Shown here one piece after another: positions 54,959 through 63,969 of a stretch of DNA of 64,000 nt. Positions within the stretch are counted from its first letter, which is position 1; each line of letters starts with the position of its first letter. The position numbers and the translations under genes are program-made. The DNA is taken from contig CAJPJR010000002.1 of NCBI GenBank assembly GCA_905369775.1, positions 1-64,000 on the forward strand, written 5' to 3'. The notes beneath the pieces were generated by a model. The model searched no databases. It worked only from the letters and a program-made list of their open reading frames with translations, and was not told the origin of the DNA. This DNA is from Prevotellaceae bacterium UBA1746. Lineage in GTDB: Bacteria > Bacteroidota > Bacteroidia > Bacteroidales > Bacteroidaceae.

Positions 54959-56683
54959 ATGCAGATGAAAAAAAATTACTTACTGCTTTTCTTCATCGCC
55001 CTACTCTTCGGGATCGGCACACTCCCCGGGAGAGCTGATGGAAATAGTGGCATCGATGTAAATTTAGAGTACCACTTCAAAATAGGCAATGGCTACATAA
55101 AGAAAAATGGAGCTAGTTTTGATTGTGTTGCAGACAAGTCGCAAGCTACCGTAATGAAATTTTCTGCCATGAGCAGTGGAACGTCTGTTAAGTTCGGCCC
55201 ATACATAAACAACAAGTACACAGCTATAAGGTATGACAAGAAAGGGAAATTTAGCATAATCGGTAATGACACATTTGAATATGTCACGATTTCCGGAAAG
55301 CATTACCTCAAAGCTACAGCTTACGATCTCGGATATCTTACAAACGAGAATGGAAAGCTTGTTTTTAAACCTACGGCAACTCCTAATGCAGTTTTCGAGT
55401 TTGAGAATAAGAACGGTGATAATTCCGCAGCAGTCGCTAAGGGTAAAGAGCTAATGAAGACTTTTGCCATGTTTCAATGTATGCAGCACTCCGAAACTGG
55501 CGTAGGCGTAATCCGTAATCAATCTCCCTTAGTGGGCAATGGCTTGGGACAATACCCACTTCCCACATTCAAGGACTGGAAATACACCACAGACAATATG
55601 TTCTTGGATGTACATGATAATTTTGCTCCGGCTACAGTTGACAGTGACATAAGAAATCTGGAAGGTGCAATCAATGCACTAAAAATAACTCCGGTGACAA
55701 GCGGATATGTGTACATTACCACAAAATCTAAATACGAGCAAGCCATTCGTGACACGACTTCCGGTCCAGGCCATTCGCAGCTTCCTGTAAATGATCAATT
55801 GGTTGGTCCCTCTCTGCCCGCGAAATACCTGAAAGCCTCGGATAGGGGCTACACGCTCACGGACAATAAGAGCGAAGCCGCCGTGTTCTACTTCGACGGA
55901 CAGCACCTTACCGGAATTGACAACGGTTTCGGACTCGGAACGCCCAGCTACACGCAGACAGAGAATGATCAGAAAGCCGTTATCGCGCAAGGTAAGCTCG
56001 AAAAGACCCTCGATGCCGGCAGCTACAGCCTCAAAGTGGGCGACAAGTTCGTGAAACTCGACCGCGACAACGGACTCATCCTCTCCACCAGCGAATCGGA
56101 CAGCCACCTCTTCCTCGAAGAAGCCACGAAGTTCACGCTCAACACCGACGAACTCGGCTACATCTCCTTCTTCGCCCCCACCGCAGTGAAAGTACCCGCA
56201 GGCGTTGAAGTATATAGCGGAAATATCAATGCACAAAACAGCGTGATCACCTTCAACAAGGTAAACACGCAGGAGATTCCCGCCAAAACCGCCGTACTGC
56301 TCCGCAAGGTTACAGGTAAGGGCTCCTTCGAGGTTGAGAAAATCGCCTCTACGACTTCTACTATCGGCAACAACTCCCTCAAAGGCTACACCGTTTCGTC
56401 GAGCGATCACCTCAGCAATGCATACGGTCTCACCGTCGAAAATAACAAACTCGTCTTCAAGCCCTTGACACAAGGCGTCCGTGCCTTCCGCGCTGTCATC
56501 TACAGCAACACTGCCGCCGGTGCTCCCGCCTACTACCCCACTGCTTTTACCCCCGAAGGCATCCAGGGCGTAACCGTTGACGACAATCAGGCAGAAGTCT
56601 TCGACCTCGCCGGACGTCGTGTGGAAGCTCCTGTCAAAGGACAGGTCTACGTCAAGAACGGAAAGAAGTTCATCCAAAAATAA
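54959..56683 (+). CDS. Secreted protein of cassette 1, unknown function
   Basis: This 574-residue protein starts MQMKKNYLLLFFIALLFGIG, a signal peptide. The N part (~30-150) is beta-rich and lectin-like (EYHFKIGNGYIKKNGASFDC). From ~300 it matches the protein at 57351 segment by segment: FYFDGQHLTG, then LGYISFFAPTAVKVPAG, EIPAKTAVLLRK, NSLKGYTVSS and the tail VFDLAGRRVEAPVKGQVYVK. The first ~840 bases are clearly richer in A and T than the rest, so the gene looks like a mosaic. A start at 54965 (third codon) is also possible. It is followed after 20 bases by a 54-residue acidic protein. I recognise no enzyme motif; a surface-exposed or sorted protein is likely. Confidence 0.75.
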   Translation: MQMKKNYLLLFFIALLFGIGTLPGRADGNSGIDVNLEYHFKIGNGYIKKNGASFDCVADKSQATVMKFSAMSSGTSVKFGPYINNKYTAIRYDKKGKFSIIGNDTFEYVTISGKHYLKATAYDLGYLTNENGKLVFKPTATPNAVFEFENKNGDNSAAVAKGKELMKTFAMFQCMQHSETGVGVIRNQSPLVGNGLGQYPLPTFKDWKYTTDNMFLDVHDNFAPATVDSDIRNLEGAINALKITPVTSGYVYITTKSKYEQAIRDTTSGPGHSQLPVNDQLVGPSLPAKYLKASDRGYTLTDNKSEAAVFYFDGQHLTGIDNGFGLGTPSYTQTENDQKAVIAQGKLEKTLDAGSYSLKVGDKFVKLDRDNGLILSTSESDSHLFLEEATKFTLNTDELGYISFFAPTAVKVPAGVEVYSGNINAQNSVITFNKVNTQEIPAKTAVLLRKVTGKGSFEVEKIASTTSTIGNNSLKGYTVSSSDHLSNAYGLTVENNKLVFKPLTQGVRAFRAVIYSNTAAGAPAYYPTAFTPEGIQGVTVDDNQAEVFDLAGRRVEAPVKGQVYVKNGKKFIQK

Positions 56684-56703
56684 GCACAGACACATCTCAA
56701 AAT

Positions 56704-56868
56704 ATGAAACAGTATTCTGCACCTCAGGTAAAGGATGTCGTTCTTCACACGGAGCATGTCATGCTCGACGCCTCTAAAGGAAACGGAAGCATGACACCCG
56801 GACAGCAGCACACCACAGAAAAGCAGCTTGGCAACGACATTTGGAACGACAGCGAAGAAGAACAATAA
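56704..56868 (+). CDS. 54-residue acidic micro-protein of cassette 1
   Basis: It begins MKQYSAPQVKDVVLHTEHVM and ends LGNDIWNDSEEEQ. It aligns with the small protein at 59003 through M-K-x-Y-(S/T)-x-P, L-H-x-E-x-(V/I)-M and N-x-I-W-x-D. It has no signal peptide or Cys. It lies 20 bases after its large partner and before a terminator. The layout (conserved head, variable middle, acidic tail) recalls a precursor or an interaction peptide, but the function is unknown. Confidence 0.65.
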   Translation: MKQYSAPQVKDVVLHTEHVMLDASKGNGSMTPGQQHTTEKQLGNDIWNDSEEEQ

Positions 56869-56910
56869 AAACATCGCGCGTTACCAACGCACACTTACGC
56901 GAAACACTTA

Positions 56911-56951
56911 AAAAAGCGCCCGCTCACCACAAGGTGACGGGCGTTTTTTTG
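56911..56951 (+). terminator. Terminator of cassette 1
   Basis: CGCCCG, then CACC, pairs with GGTG, then CGGGCG, followed by seven T. Confidence 0.85.
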
Positions 56952-57126
56952 TGCCCCTACCGCACCCGCGCCGCGCATTTTTCCCTCGATCGCCTCACGC
57001 GCTTGGGCAAAACACAAAAAGTCCCCAACTTTTGGTTGCATTTCAGCTTTTCATGCGGAAATGATAGGCGAGAACAAGCAAAACACGTCATTTTTCAAAA
57101 CAAATCCTACTTCACCGGCAAATTAC

Positions 57127-57157
57127 TTGGCATTTTGCTAAGGAAAAACTACATTCG
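57127..57157 (+). promoter_or_regulatory. Putative promoter of cassette 2
   Basis: TTG (57127-57129), a 20-base spacer and TACATTCG, one mismatch from the -7 consensus. Confidence 0.4.
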
Positions 57158-57350
57158 CAATGTGTTGACGCCCTGAACGGCACAACAGCCCCACTTCGTG
57201 TTGCGAAAAATGCCATCAGCGGTAGACACCGGTCCACTTCCGCTGCGATCTATCCCAGCCATCGAAGAGCGCTTGCCATCGAGCCGCATCAACACCCCAA
57301 CCGCCGGGCGAAAGCCCCCAACCGTGACCACATCGACCTAATCCATCCAC

Positions 57351-58988
57351 ATGAAACAACTCTACAAACTCTTCGCCTGCACCCTCTTCGCGGCAGGAGC
57401 CTGCGTTGGCGCGGCGGCACAACAGCTGCCCTTCAACGAAAGCGACACTTACTTCGTCAAAGTCGGCAACCCCGCCGATGGGAAAAACGGCTACATCCAC
57501 TACAACCCCGAAGGCAATTACTTCGATCTCGTCACTTCCAAATGGGAAGCCGACCCCGTCCACTTCCATATCGCGGGCAACGAATTCCAACTCGTCTACA
57601 TCGGTGACGGCAGTGTGACCCTCGGCGCCGACAACTCCGACAATGGCACACGCCCCGGCGCAGCCGAAGGAAACGGCATGAAGTTCACGCTCGAAAAGAA
57701 AGGAGAAGTACTCAACTTCCGCTCCACTATCGGTGCGAAAGGGTATCTCAACAACTATGCCGAGCAGGGAAAGCTCGCATTCTGGCAGGCCAACGGACCG
57801 GGATCCACCGTCGTCGTCGAAAAAGCCGATTACCAAACCCTCTACAACGAGGCCAAAGCCCAGTTCAAGCGCTACGCCGAAAACAATCATCTCTTCGGCA
57901 CCACCGTAGGCACCTATTCTCGCCCCGGCAATCTGCAAGCCGCCATGAATGCCTACAACAACCCGCCCACCCAACCGCAGAAATACCAAGAAGAATTCAA
58001 CAAACTGCGAGTCGCCCTCCGACAGATTCATCTCAACATGCCCCAAGCAGGCGAATTCTTCCGCATCCGTTCCACAGCCGCCGGGCAAAGATTCCTCAGC
58101 ATCGCCCCCGGCACGAACGGCATCCTCAAGGTGGTGCCCACAGCCGACGAACAAACGCTCTTCTACTACGACGGAGAGCACCTCACAGCCTACGCCACCG
58201 GCCAAGGATTGGCCAACGAAGCCAACAATGTCAAGCCCGCCACCCTCGGCGACGCCGTGAATCGGGCCAGCTTCGCCGAAGGACGCGGCGACGGCACCTA
58301 CTTAGTCACCACCGGCGACCGCACCCTCCTCTTCCGCGGCAACGAAGAAGTGACCCGCAGCGGGATGAACATGCCCAAAAGTTGGCCGGCGCAATACCTC
58401 GACCTCGTGCCCGTCGACGAAATTTCCCTCCACATCGGCGAAACCGGCTATGCCACCTTCTTTGCGCACCAAGCCATGAAGCTCAACGACTCGAGTGTCA
58501 AGATCTACGTGGCCGAACGCAACGGTACAAACAGCTTGCAACTCACCGAACTCACCAAGGGAATCATTCCGGCCGCCACGGCTGTGATCCTCAAGGCCGA
58601 CGGAGCGAAGACCCTCACCCTCTCGCGCACCGATGAAAAGGGCGATACGGAGAAAACCACCCACAACGTACTCAAAGGCTACGGCTATTCGCAACGAGCC
58701 ACTGCAGGCAAAGCCGTGTATGCCCTCGCCCTCAATCCCGAAAACAACAAGGTCGAATTCGGAAAACTCGACGACGGCGTAGTGCTCCCCGCATTCAAAG
58801 CGTGCATCGAGCAGGATCCGGCCGCAGGCAACGCCGCCCCGCTCTTCATCGCCCTGCCCACGGCCGTACAACAGGCGAAGCGCTCAACTGTAGCTCCCGC
58901 CACCTACGACCTCAGCGGACGCCGTGTGCAACAAACCGCCAAAGGCCAACTCTACGTCCGCAACGGCCAAAAATTCGTTCAGCAATAA
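57351..58988 (+). CDS. Secreted protein of cassette 2, paralog of the cassette 1 protein
   Basis: The protein has 545 residues. The signal peptide is LFACTLFAAGACVGAAAQQ. An N-terminal lectin-like part (YFVKVGNPADGKNGYIHYN) is followed by a helical stretch (~165-235). A C-terminal ~280 residues are homologous to the cassette 1 protein (FYYDGEHLTA, TGYATFFAHQAMKL, IIPAATAVILKA, NVLKGYGYS). The tail TYDLSGRRVQQTAKGQLYVR is the shared sorting-like end. Base composition is uniform and like the chromosome, unlike cassette 1. A 69-residue acidic protein follows after 14 bases. Confidence 0.75.
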   Translation: MKQLYKLFACTLFAAGACVGAAAQQLPFNESDTYFVKVGNPADGKNGYIHYNPEGNYFDLVTSKWEADPVHFHIAGNEFQLVYIGDGSVTLGADNSDNGTRPGAAEGNGMKFTLEKKGEVLNFRSTIGAKGYLNNYAEQGKLAFWQANGPGSTVVVEKADYQTLYNEAKAQFKRYAENNHLFGTTVGTYSRPGNLQAAMNAYNNPPTQPQKYQEEFNKLRVALRQIHLNMPQAGEFFRIRSTAAGQRFLSIAPGTNGILKVVPTADEQTLFYYDGEHLTAYATGQGLANEANNVKPATLGDAVNRASFAEGRGDGTYLVTTGDRTLLFRGNEEVTRSGMNMPKSWPAQYLDLVPVDEISLHIGETGYATFFAHQAMKLNDSSVKIYVAERNGTNSLQLTELTKGIIPAATAVILKADGAKTLTLSRTDEKGDTEKTTHNVLKGYGYSQRATAGKAVYALALNPENNKVEFGKLDDGVVLPAFKACIEQDPAAGNAAPLFIALPTAVQQAKRSTVAPATYDLSGRRVQQTAKGQLYVRNGQKFVQQ

Positions 58989-59002
58989 AACATCATCACC
59001 GC

Positions 59003-59212
59003 ATGAAATCCTATACTACTCCCCGCCTCGAGGAATTCCAACTCCACGGCGAACCCATCATGGGCCTGACTTCCTTGAAAATGAACTCCAGTTTCCGCGT
59101 CCAGCAAAACAACCCTGTGCTCACCAACGAGGAATTTGTCAATCCCATCTGGGGCGATGACGAATCGGCCGACGACGACAACAGCTCTCTCGGCGAATTT
59201 TCAGGCTTCTAA
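59003..59212 (+). CDS. 69-residue acidic micro-protein of cassette 2
   Basis: It begins MKSYTTPRLEEFQLHGEPIM and ends with an Asp/Ser-rich stretch (NPIWGDDESADDDN, then SSLGEFSGF). It shares the head and the N-x-I-W-x-D core with the cassette 1 micro-protein, but its middle (SSFRVQQNNPVLTNEEF) is different. It starts 14 bases after its large partner. Longer start choices in the same frame run back into the large gene and are not supported. Confidence 0.65.
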   Translation: MKSYTTPRLEEFQLHGEPIMGLTSLKMNSSFRVQQNNPVLTNEEFVNPIWGDDESADDDNSSLGEFSGF

Positions 59213-59338
59213 CGCCCTACCCCCTCTTCTCCGCATGCAGCATTCCGCGCTCCGTCGCCGGACAACCCCTGCAGTCATGCGGCATCGTGTCGAAGCGGCG
59301 AAGAGTTCCGCCTCACCTCGGCCTCCCGTTTCCTTCAA

Positions 59339-59377
59339 CGGCTCAGACAGTCACCGGACTGTCCGAGCCGTTTTTTG
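59339..59377 (+). terminator. Terminator of cassette 2
   Basis: CGGCTC-A-GACAGTC pairs with GACTGTC-C-GAGCCG around a four-base loop, followed by six T. Confidence 0.9.
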
Positions 59378-59784
59378 TTTCTCCGCCGCAACCGGTCGTC
59401 CCCTTCGTCGCTTTTGCCGACGCGTCGCAGCAATTACCGCCGGAACCGTCACTGCCGCCTCGCAGCAGGCACAGCGCAACAATCCATTCGGCAGCAGCTC
59501 CTCCCGGTGCCTGCGGTGCGAACGGCCACGACCGAAAACGACGCCACGTCGCCCATCCATCGCGAAGCAGACGCGAAGTGCCGCCGGAAAAAGGGGGGCA
59601 TCGGACGGAAACACACCCACTTTTTCGTGATTTCCCGCAACTTTTTCGAGCAAGTCCCCGTGCACAGCCCAATGCACCCCGACAACGCCCACGATCAGTC
59701 CGCCCCACAGCGTCTTTGCGGGCGAAAACACCATCCGCCCTCACGTTTTTTGCCTTCAGATTTGCATCTTTGCCCATTCCTCCC

Positions 59785-59792
59785 TATCTTTG
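59785..59792 (+). promoter_or_regulatory. -7 element directly before the His/Cys-rich gene
   Basis: TATCTTTG ends nine bases before the ATG at 59802, so the transcript would have almost no leader. Confidence 0.55.
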
Positions 59793-59801
59793 CGGCAATA
59801 C

Positions 59802-60284
59802 ATGTCCGCAAAACTTCGCACCCTCCGTCGTCAAGTGGCCTTGGCTTGGATTCTTCTCCTCGCCCTGCTGCCGCAATTGGTGGTGAAAACCTTTCACTAC
59901 CACGACAGCGCGGTGCCAACGGAGCACATCGGCCTCAACGCCGACGGACAAGGCGCCGAGTGCATCGCCTGCCTCCGCGCCACCGCAGCCGCCACCGCCC
60001 GCGATGGGCAGCACGCGGGCGAAAACGGCACACCCGCGCCCGCCCTCGCGCACCGAACGCACCGCCCATGCCATCGGCACCACCATTTGCCGGGGCAAGT
60101 GCCCGGCGACAAGCACGACAATTGCAGCATCTGCCATTTCGTGCCCGCCCCCTGCACCGTGCCCACGCTGCCTCAATTTTGCTTTTTCGTTTCCACCGCG
60201 GAAACACCCTTTCTTTCCGATCAACCCTCGATCGCTCACACGGTGATTGCTCGCGCAGTGCTGCGCGGCCCACCGACTGTCTGA
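59802..60284 (+). CDS. Exported His/Cys-rich protein, putative metal binding
   Basis: This 160-residue protein has a signal-anchor or signal peptide (VALAWILLLALLPQLVVKTF) followed by HYHD, a CxxC (CIAC), a His cluster (HRTHRPCHRHHH) and HDNCSICHF. These residues could bind Zn or Cu in the periplasm. Similar small proteins often precede TonB receptors in Bacteroidota, as here. I do not recognise a named family. The ATG at 59802 fits the hydrophobic helix position, but its closeness to the -7 box implies leaderless translation. Confidence 0.65.
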   Translation: MSAKLRTLRRQVALAWILLLALLPQLVVKTFHYHDSAVPTEHIGLNADGQGAECIACLRATAAATARDGQHAGENGTPAPALAHRTHRPCHRHHHLPGQVPGDKHDNCSICHFVPAPCTVPTLPQFCFFVSTAETPFLSDQPSIAHTVIARAVLRGPPTV

Positions 60285-60817
60285 TTTTTTCTCCCCGATT
60301 TTCTTTTTTTTCTCGTCGGCGAGCGCCCATTCCATCGAGTAGATACACCCGATGGCCTCCGATCGTTCCTGCACCCGCAACCGTCTCATGCCGGTTGGGG
60401 TTCGCCTCCCTACATCAAGGGAGTTCACACGCAGGCCGTGCAGCTCTCGGTGCCTCCACGGCAGTGCTCCCCTCCTCGCTACGGGTTTTCGCTCGGAGCG
60501 TCGGTCGGGCGCAGTGTCCGCACGGTTGCACCGGTTCAGACCGGCACACCACGACTGACCGACTCCGCAACAGGCGTTGCCTTGTGGCGAAAGCGCACCC
60601 CGTCACGGCGGTTTCATCGACCGCCACCGGCTGTTTGCTCACGATTCGCCCCTCTGCCGCACGCCCGCCGCAGCATTTCTCCGCCGCAGCGGTGCCTTTG
60701 CGCACGGCACGCCAACGGCCCGTCCCCCGCGCCCGCCGACAGCACATTCCCTTTCCCGGTCTCCGCAGCCCCCGGCGCAGCGGAGCCCCTTCATCCATCG
60801 TTTTCTCTCTCATTCCC
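60285..60817. other. 533-base gap inside the metal-uptake-like locus
   Basis: It contains a small hairpin CTCCCT/AGGGAG near 60407-60424 and GC-rich sequence. No frame shows family motifs and I could not fit a cobalamin or other riboswitch by eye. Confidence 0.4.
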
Positions 60818-63148
60818 ATGTCCAAAATCCTTTTCCCGGGGCTGTTGCTGAGCGCAGCCGTGGTGATTCCCGCCACCACCCGCGCCGCCGAACCCCAACC
60901 CGTGGGCGCACCGCGCCTGCTCGTCACCGACCGCGACAGCGGTCTCCCCGTTTCGGGTGCCGTGGTGCGCGGCGGCGGCAAAATCTGGCGCTCCGACGAG
61001 ACCGGTCTGCTCGTGCTCACCGAAAACGCCCTGCACGGCGACAGTCTCACGGTGAGTGCCGTGGGCTACACCGATCGGCGCGTCGCCACCGCCGAAGTGC
61101 GCAGCCACCGCCCCCTGCGCGTCGAACTCATCGCCCTGACCAATCGCCTCAACGAGGCCGTGGTGCAAACCGGGCGCATCGTCCATTCGGTCAACACCGC
61201 CACCCAAAGTATTTCGGCGGCCGAGGTGCAGAAAAATCTGGGCAACTCTTTCGCTTCGGCCCTCGAACAAATCAAAGGCATGAGCATGGTGCAAACCGGT
61301 GCCACCATTGCCAAACCCGTTCTCCACGGCATGTACGGCACGCGCCTACTCATCATGAACAACGGCGTGCGGCAACAGGGCCAACAGTGGGGCGTGGATC
61401 ACGCGCCGGAGCTCGATGCCAACTCTGCCGGGCGCATCAATGTGGTGAAAGGCGCGGAAGCCGTGCGCTACGGCGCGGAGGCGCTCGGCGGCGTGATCCT
61501 GCTCGACGGCAAAGCCCTGCCCTACACGCGTTCGCAACCCGAGGGCTATCTCTCCACGCTCTACGGCAGCAACGGCCGGCGCGCGGCACTGACCGGATCG
61601 GTCGATGCGGGCCTCCCCTTGGCGGGCGGTCGCGCAGCGTGGCGCCTACAAGGCACCTACCTCAACGGCGGCGACCGCTCCACTGCCCACTATCTGCTCA
61701 ACAACACCGGCGTGCGCGAAGCCAACGGCTCCGTGGCCTTCGGCTGGAAGCGCGACCGCTTCGAAGCCGACGGGTACTACAGCCTGTTTTCCACCCGCAT
61801 CGGCGTGCTCTTCAGCGCTCAAATGGGCGACGAACAGCTCCTCCGCGAGCGTATCCGCCTCGGCCGCCCGACGGAATTCTACCCTTGGACGCGCCAAATC
61901 GACTACCCTTACCAGAAAGTGGTGCACCAAGTGGCCAAACTCCACACGCGCTACACCCTCTCCTCGGGTGGGCATCTCGAGTGGCAGGCGGCCTTTCAGC
62001 ACGACGACCGCCGAGAATTCAACCAGCGCCGCAATTTCCGCTCGCACGTGCCCACGCTCGACCTCCAATTGGAGAGTTTCCAAACCGACGGCCGTTGGCA
62101 GCAGTCGTATGCCGACCATTGGACCACCGAGGCGGGGCTGTTCTATGCCAATGTCAAGAACACCAACACGCCGGGCACGGGCGTGGTGCCCATCATCCCG
62201 AACTACGTGCAGCAAAATGCCGGTGTGTTCGCCATTCAGAAGTATTCGGGCGACAATTGGGGGGCCGAAGCCGGTGCGCGGCTCGACCACCAGCGCCTCA
62301 ACGCCCGCGGCATCGATCTCTACGGCCGCCCTTATGGGAAATTGGACCACTACAACAACCTCACTTACACCGTCGGCGCGCACGCGCACCTCTTGCCCGG
62401 GCTCGATGTTTTGAGCAATGTGGGATCGGCCTGGCGCGCGCCGCACGTACATGAGTTGTACAGCAACGGCGTGGAGCACTCGAGCGGACTTTTTGCCCGC
62501 GGCGATGCCAACCTCCGCCCCGAGGTGAGCACCAAATGGATCACTTCGCTGCGCTATGCCGACCACGGTTTCACGGCCTCCGTCGACGGCTATGTGCAGT
62601 GGATCGACAACTATATTTTCGACGCGCCGACCTCCGAAGTCATCACGATGGTGTCGGGCGCCTACCCGGTTTTCCAATATCGTGCCACGGATGCCTTCTT
62701 CCGCGGGGTGGATGCCGAGGCCAAATGGCAGATTTTGCCGCAACTCGCCGTGGAAGGCGGTGCCGCGTGGGTGCGGGCCGACGACCGCACGAAACAGCGC
62801 CCGTTGCCCTACATTCCGTCGTTTCGTGTCTCCGATGCCGTCACGCTCCAATTGGGCAGCATCTCGCACGTGCATGACGTCTATGTCAAGGCTTCGCACA
62901 AATATGTGGCGAAACAAACGCATTTCGATCCCGCCACCGACTTGATCAACTTCACGCCCGCGGCCTATCATCTTTTCGGCGCCGAGGTCGGTGCCAATTG
63001 GGTGCTGCCCGACGGTCGGAAGATCAAGTTTCTGCTCACGGCCGATAATCTTTTCAATCGCGAATACCGCGAATACACCAACCGCTTCCGCTACTACGCC
63101 CACGATCTCGGTCGTGACGTTCGCTTCATGCTCACTTGGGAGTTTTGA
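60818..63148 (+). CDS. TonB-dependent outer membrane receptor
   Basis: The protein has 776 residues. A signal peptide (LFPGLLLSAAVVIPATTRAA) precedes a carboxypeptidase-regulatory-like domain (~30-105). The plug follows (SFASALEQIKGMSMVQTGAT, INVVKGAEAVRYGAEALGGV) and a barrel ends in VRFMLTWEF. The plug lacks the siderophore-type VPQSV; GMYGTRLLIMNNGVRQQGQQ and WGVDHAPELD resemble receptors for heme or metals such as zinc. Together with the His/Cys-rich protein before and the lipoprotein after, metal import is the likely role. Confidence 0.88.
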   Translation: MSKILFPGLLLSAAVVIPATTRAAEPQPVGAPRLLVTDRDSGLPVSGAVVRGGGKIWRSDETGLLVLTENALHGDSLTVSAVGYTDRRVATAEVRSHRPLRVELIALTNRLNEAVVQTGRIVHSVNTATQSISAAEVQKNLGNSFASALEQIKGMSMVQTGATIAKPVLHGMYGTRLLIMNNGVRQQGQQWGVDHAPELDANSAGRINVVKGAEAVRYGAEALGGVILLDGKALPYTRSQPEGYLSTLYGSNGRRAALTGSVDAGLPLAGGRAAWRLQGTYLNGGDRSTAHYLLNNTGVREANGSVAFGWKRDRFEADGYYSLFSTRIGVLFSAQMGDEQLLRERIRLGRPTEFYPWTRQIDYPYQKVVHQVAKLHTRYTLSSGGHLEWQAAFQHDDRREFNQRRNFRSHVPTLDLQLESFQTDGRWQQSYADHWTTEAGLFYANVKNTNTPGTGVVPIIPNYVQQNAGVFAIQKYSGDNWGAEAGARLDHQRLNARGIDLYGRPYGKLDHYNNLTYTVGAHAHLLPGLDVLSNVGSAWRAPHVHELYSNGVEHSSGLFARGDANLRPEVSTKWITSLRYADHGFTASVDGYVQWIDNYIFDAPTSEVITMVSGAYPVFQYRATDAFFRGVDAEAKWQILPQLAVEGGAAWVRADDRTKQRPLPYIPSFRVSDAVTLQLGSISHVHDVYVKASHKYVAKQTHFDPATDLINFTPAAYHLFGAEVGANWVLPDGRKIKFLLTADNLFNREYREYTNRFRYYAHDLGRDVRFMLTWEF

Positions 63149-63216
63149 GTCCCCGCCGGCGCGCCTTCGCCGCCGGTCGGCTCTAAAAAGCTCCGTTTCA
63201 TCGATCGTTACTCTCC

Positions 63217-63969
63217 ATGCGAAAATCCTTTTCTCTCTTCCTCTTCTTCCTCCTCGGCTGTGCGACCCTGTTGCCCGCCGCTTGCTCGCTCGAACCCGAA
63301 GCACCGGTGGACGAACGCCGCAGCAAAGACCACGGCGACCCCACCCGTGTGGTGCTCACCCTGCGCCACGGTACGTGGGACGGCACGCATTTCACCCCCG
63401 AAACGGGCGAAACGGCCGACACCCGCGAACAGACCATCACCTATGCCCTGCAACCCGAATTGGGCTGGGCGCCGCTCTCGGGCACACCGGCCGGTTTCGT
63501 CGTGCGACGCGCCGAAGGGACGCAACATGCCTACGAGTTGCGCATCCGCTACTTCGACATTTCGGGCGAAGACATCACCCGGCAGTTTGTAGACAACGGG
63601 CAGGACAAAATCCACCAGCACTTTTTCATCCCCGATGCCGTGTACACGCCCGACAGCACCGCGCGTCCGGACGAGGCCCGCAGCAATCGCGTCTACACCT
63701 ACACGTATGCCGACACCACCCCGTGGTACGACGAACTTTCCACTCCCGGCACGCGACTGACGGGCGATGTCAATCCGATTGGTTTCAAGGGCGTGCTGCA
63801 ATTCAAGGAGGCGCGCGACTTGCACATCTACATTCGCCTGATGCACGCCCGCGTTTCGAAATTCAACAAGCGCGACCACAGCCTTTCGCCCTTCTATGCG
63901 CCCACACCGGGGCAGCTGCAGGAGGATGCGTGGGACATCGCCATGCGCTTCCCCGTGCAGTGTAGGTAA
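63217..63969 (+). CDS. Lipoprotein of unknown function downstream of the TonB receptor
   Basis: This 250-residue protein has a lipoprotein signal (LFFLLGCATLLPAACSLE); L-L-G-C at residue 15 fits a lipobox, and a second Cys is at 23. The mature part is beta-rich with His residues (LRLRHGTWDG-like start, DKIHQHFF, DLHIYIRLMHARV). It lies 68 bases after the receptor, so it may capture substrate at the surface. I recognise no named family. Confidence 0.75.
   Translation: MRKSFSLFLFFLLGCATLLPAACSLEPEAPVDERRSKDHGDPTRVVLTLRHGTWDGTHFTPETGETADTREQTITYALQPELGWAPLSGTPAGFVVRRAEGTQHAYELRIRYFDISGEDITRQFVDNGQDKIHQHFFIPDAVYTPDSTARPDEARSNRVYTYTYADTTPWYDELSTPGTRLTGDVNPIGFKGVLQFKEARDLHIYIRLMHARVSKFNKRDHSLSPFYAPTPGQLQEDAWDIAMRFPVQCR

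Larger units (their letters stand above)
56869..57350. other. Intergenic region between the two cassettes
   Basis: It has the cassette 1 terminator, a weak promoter TTG-N20-TACATTCG at 57127-57157, and a leader of about 190 bases. No gene is seen. Confidence 0.55.
59213..59801. other. Intergenic region between cassette 2 and the metal-uptake-like locus
   Basis: Apart from the cassette 2 terminator and the -7 box at 59785 I see nothing. Long frames crossing it are Arg/Pro/Ser-rich and motif-free. Confidence 0.55.

Noticed and set aside
60285..60817. Cobalamin riboswitch before the TonB receptor
   Set aside because: The conserved B12-box and core helices could not be found by eye, although the location would be suitable.
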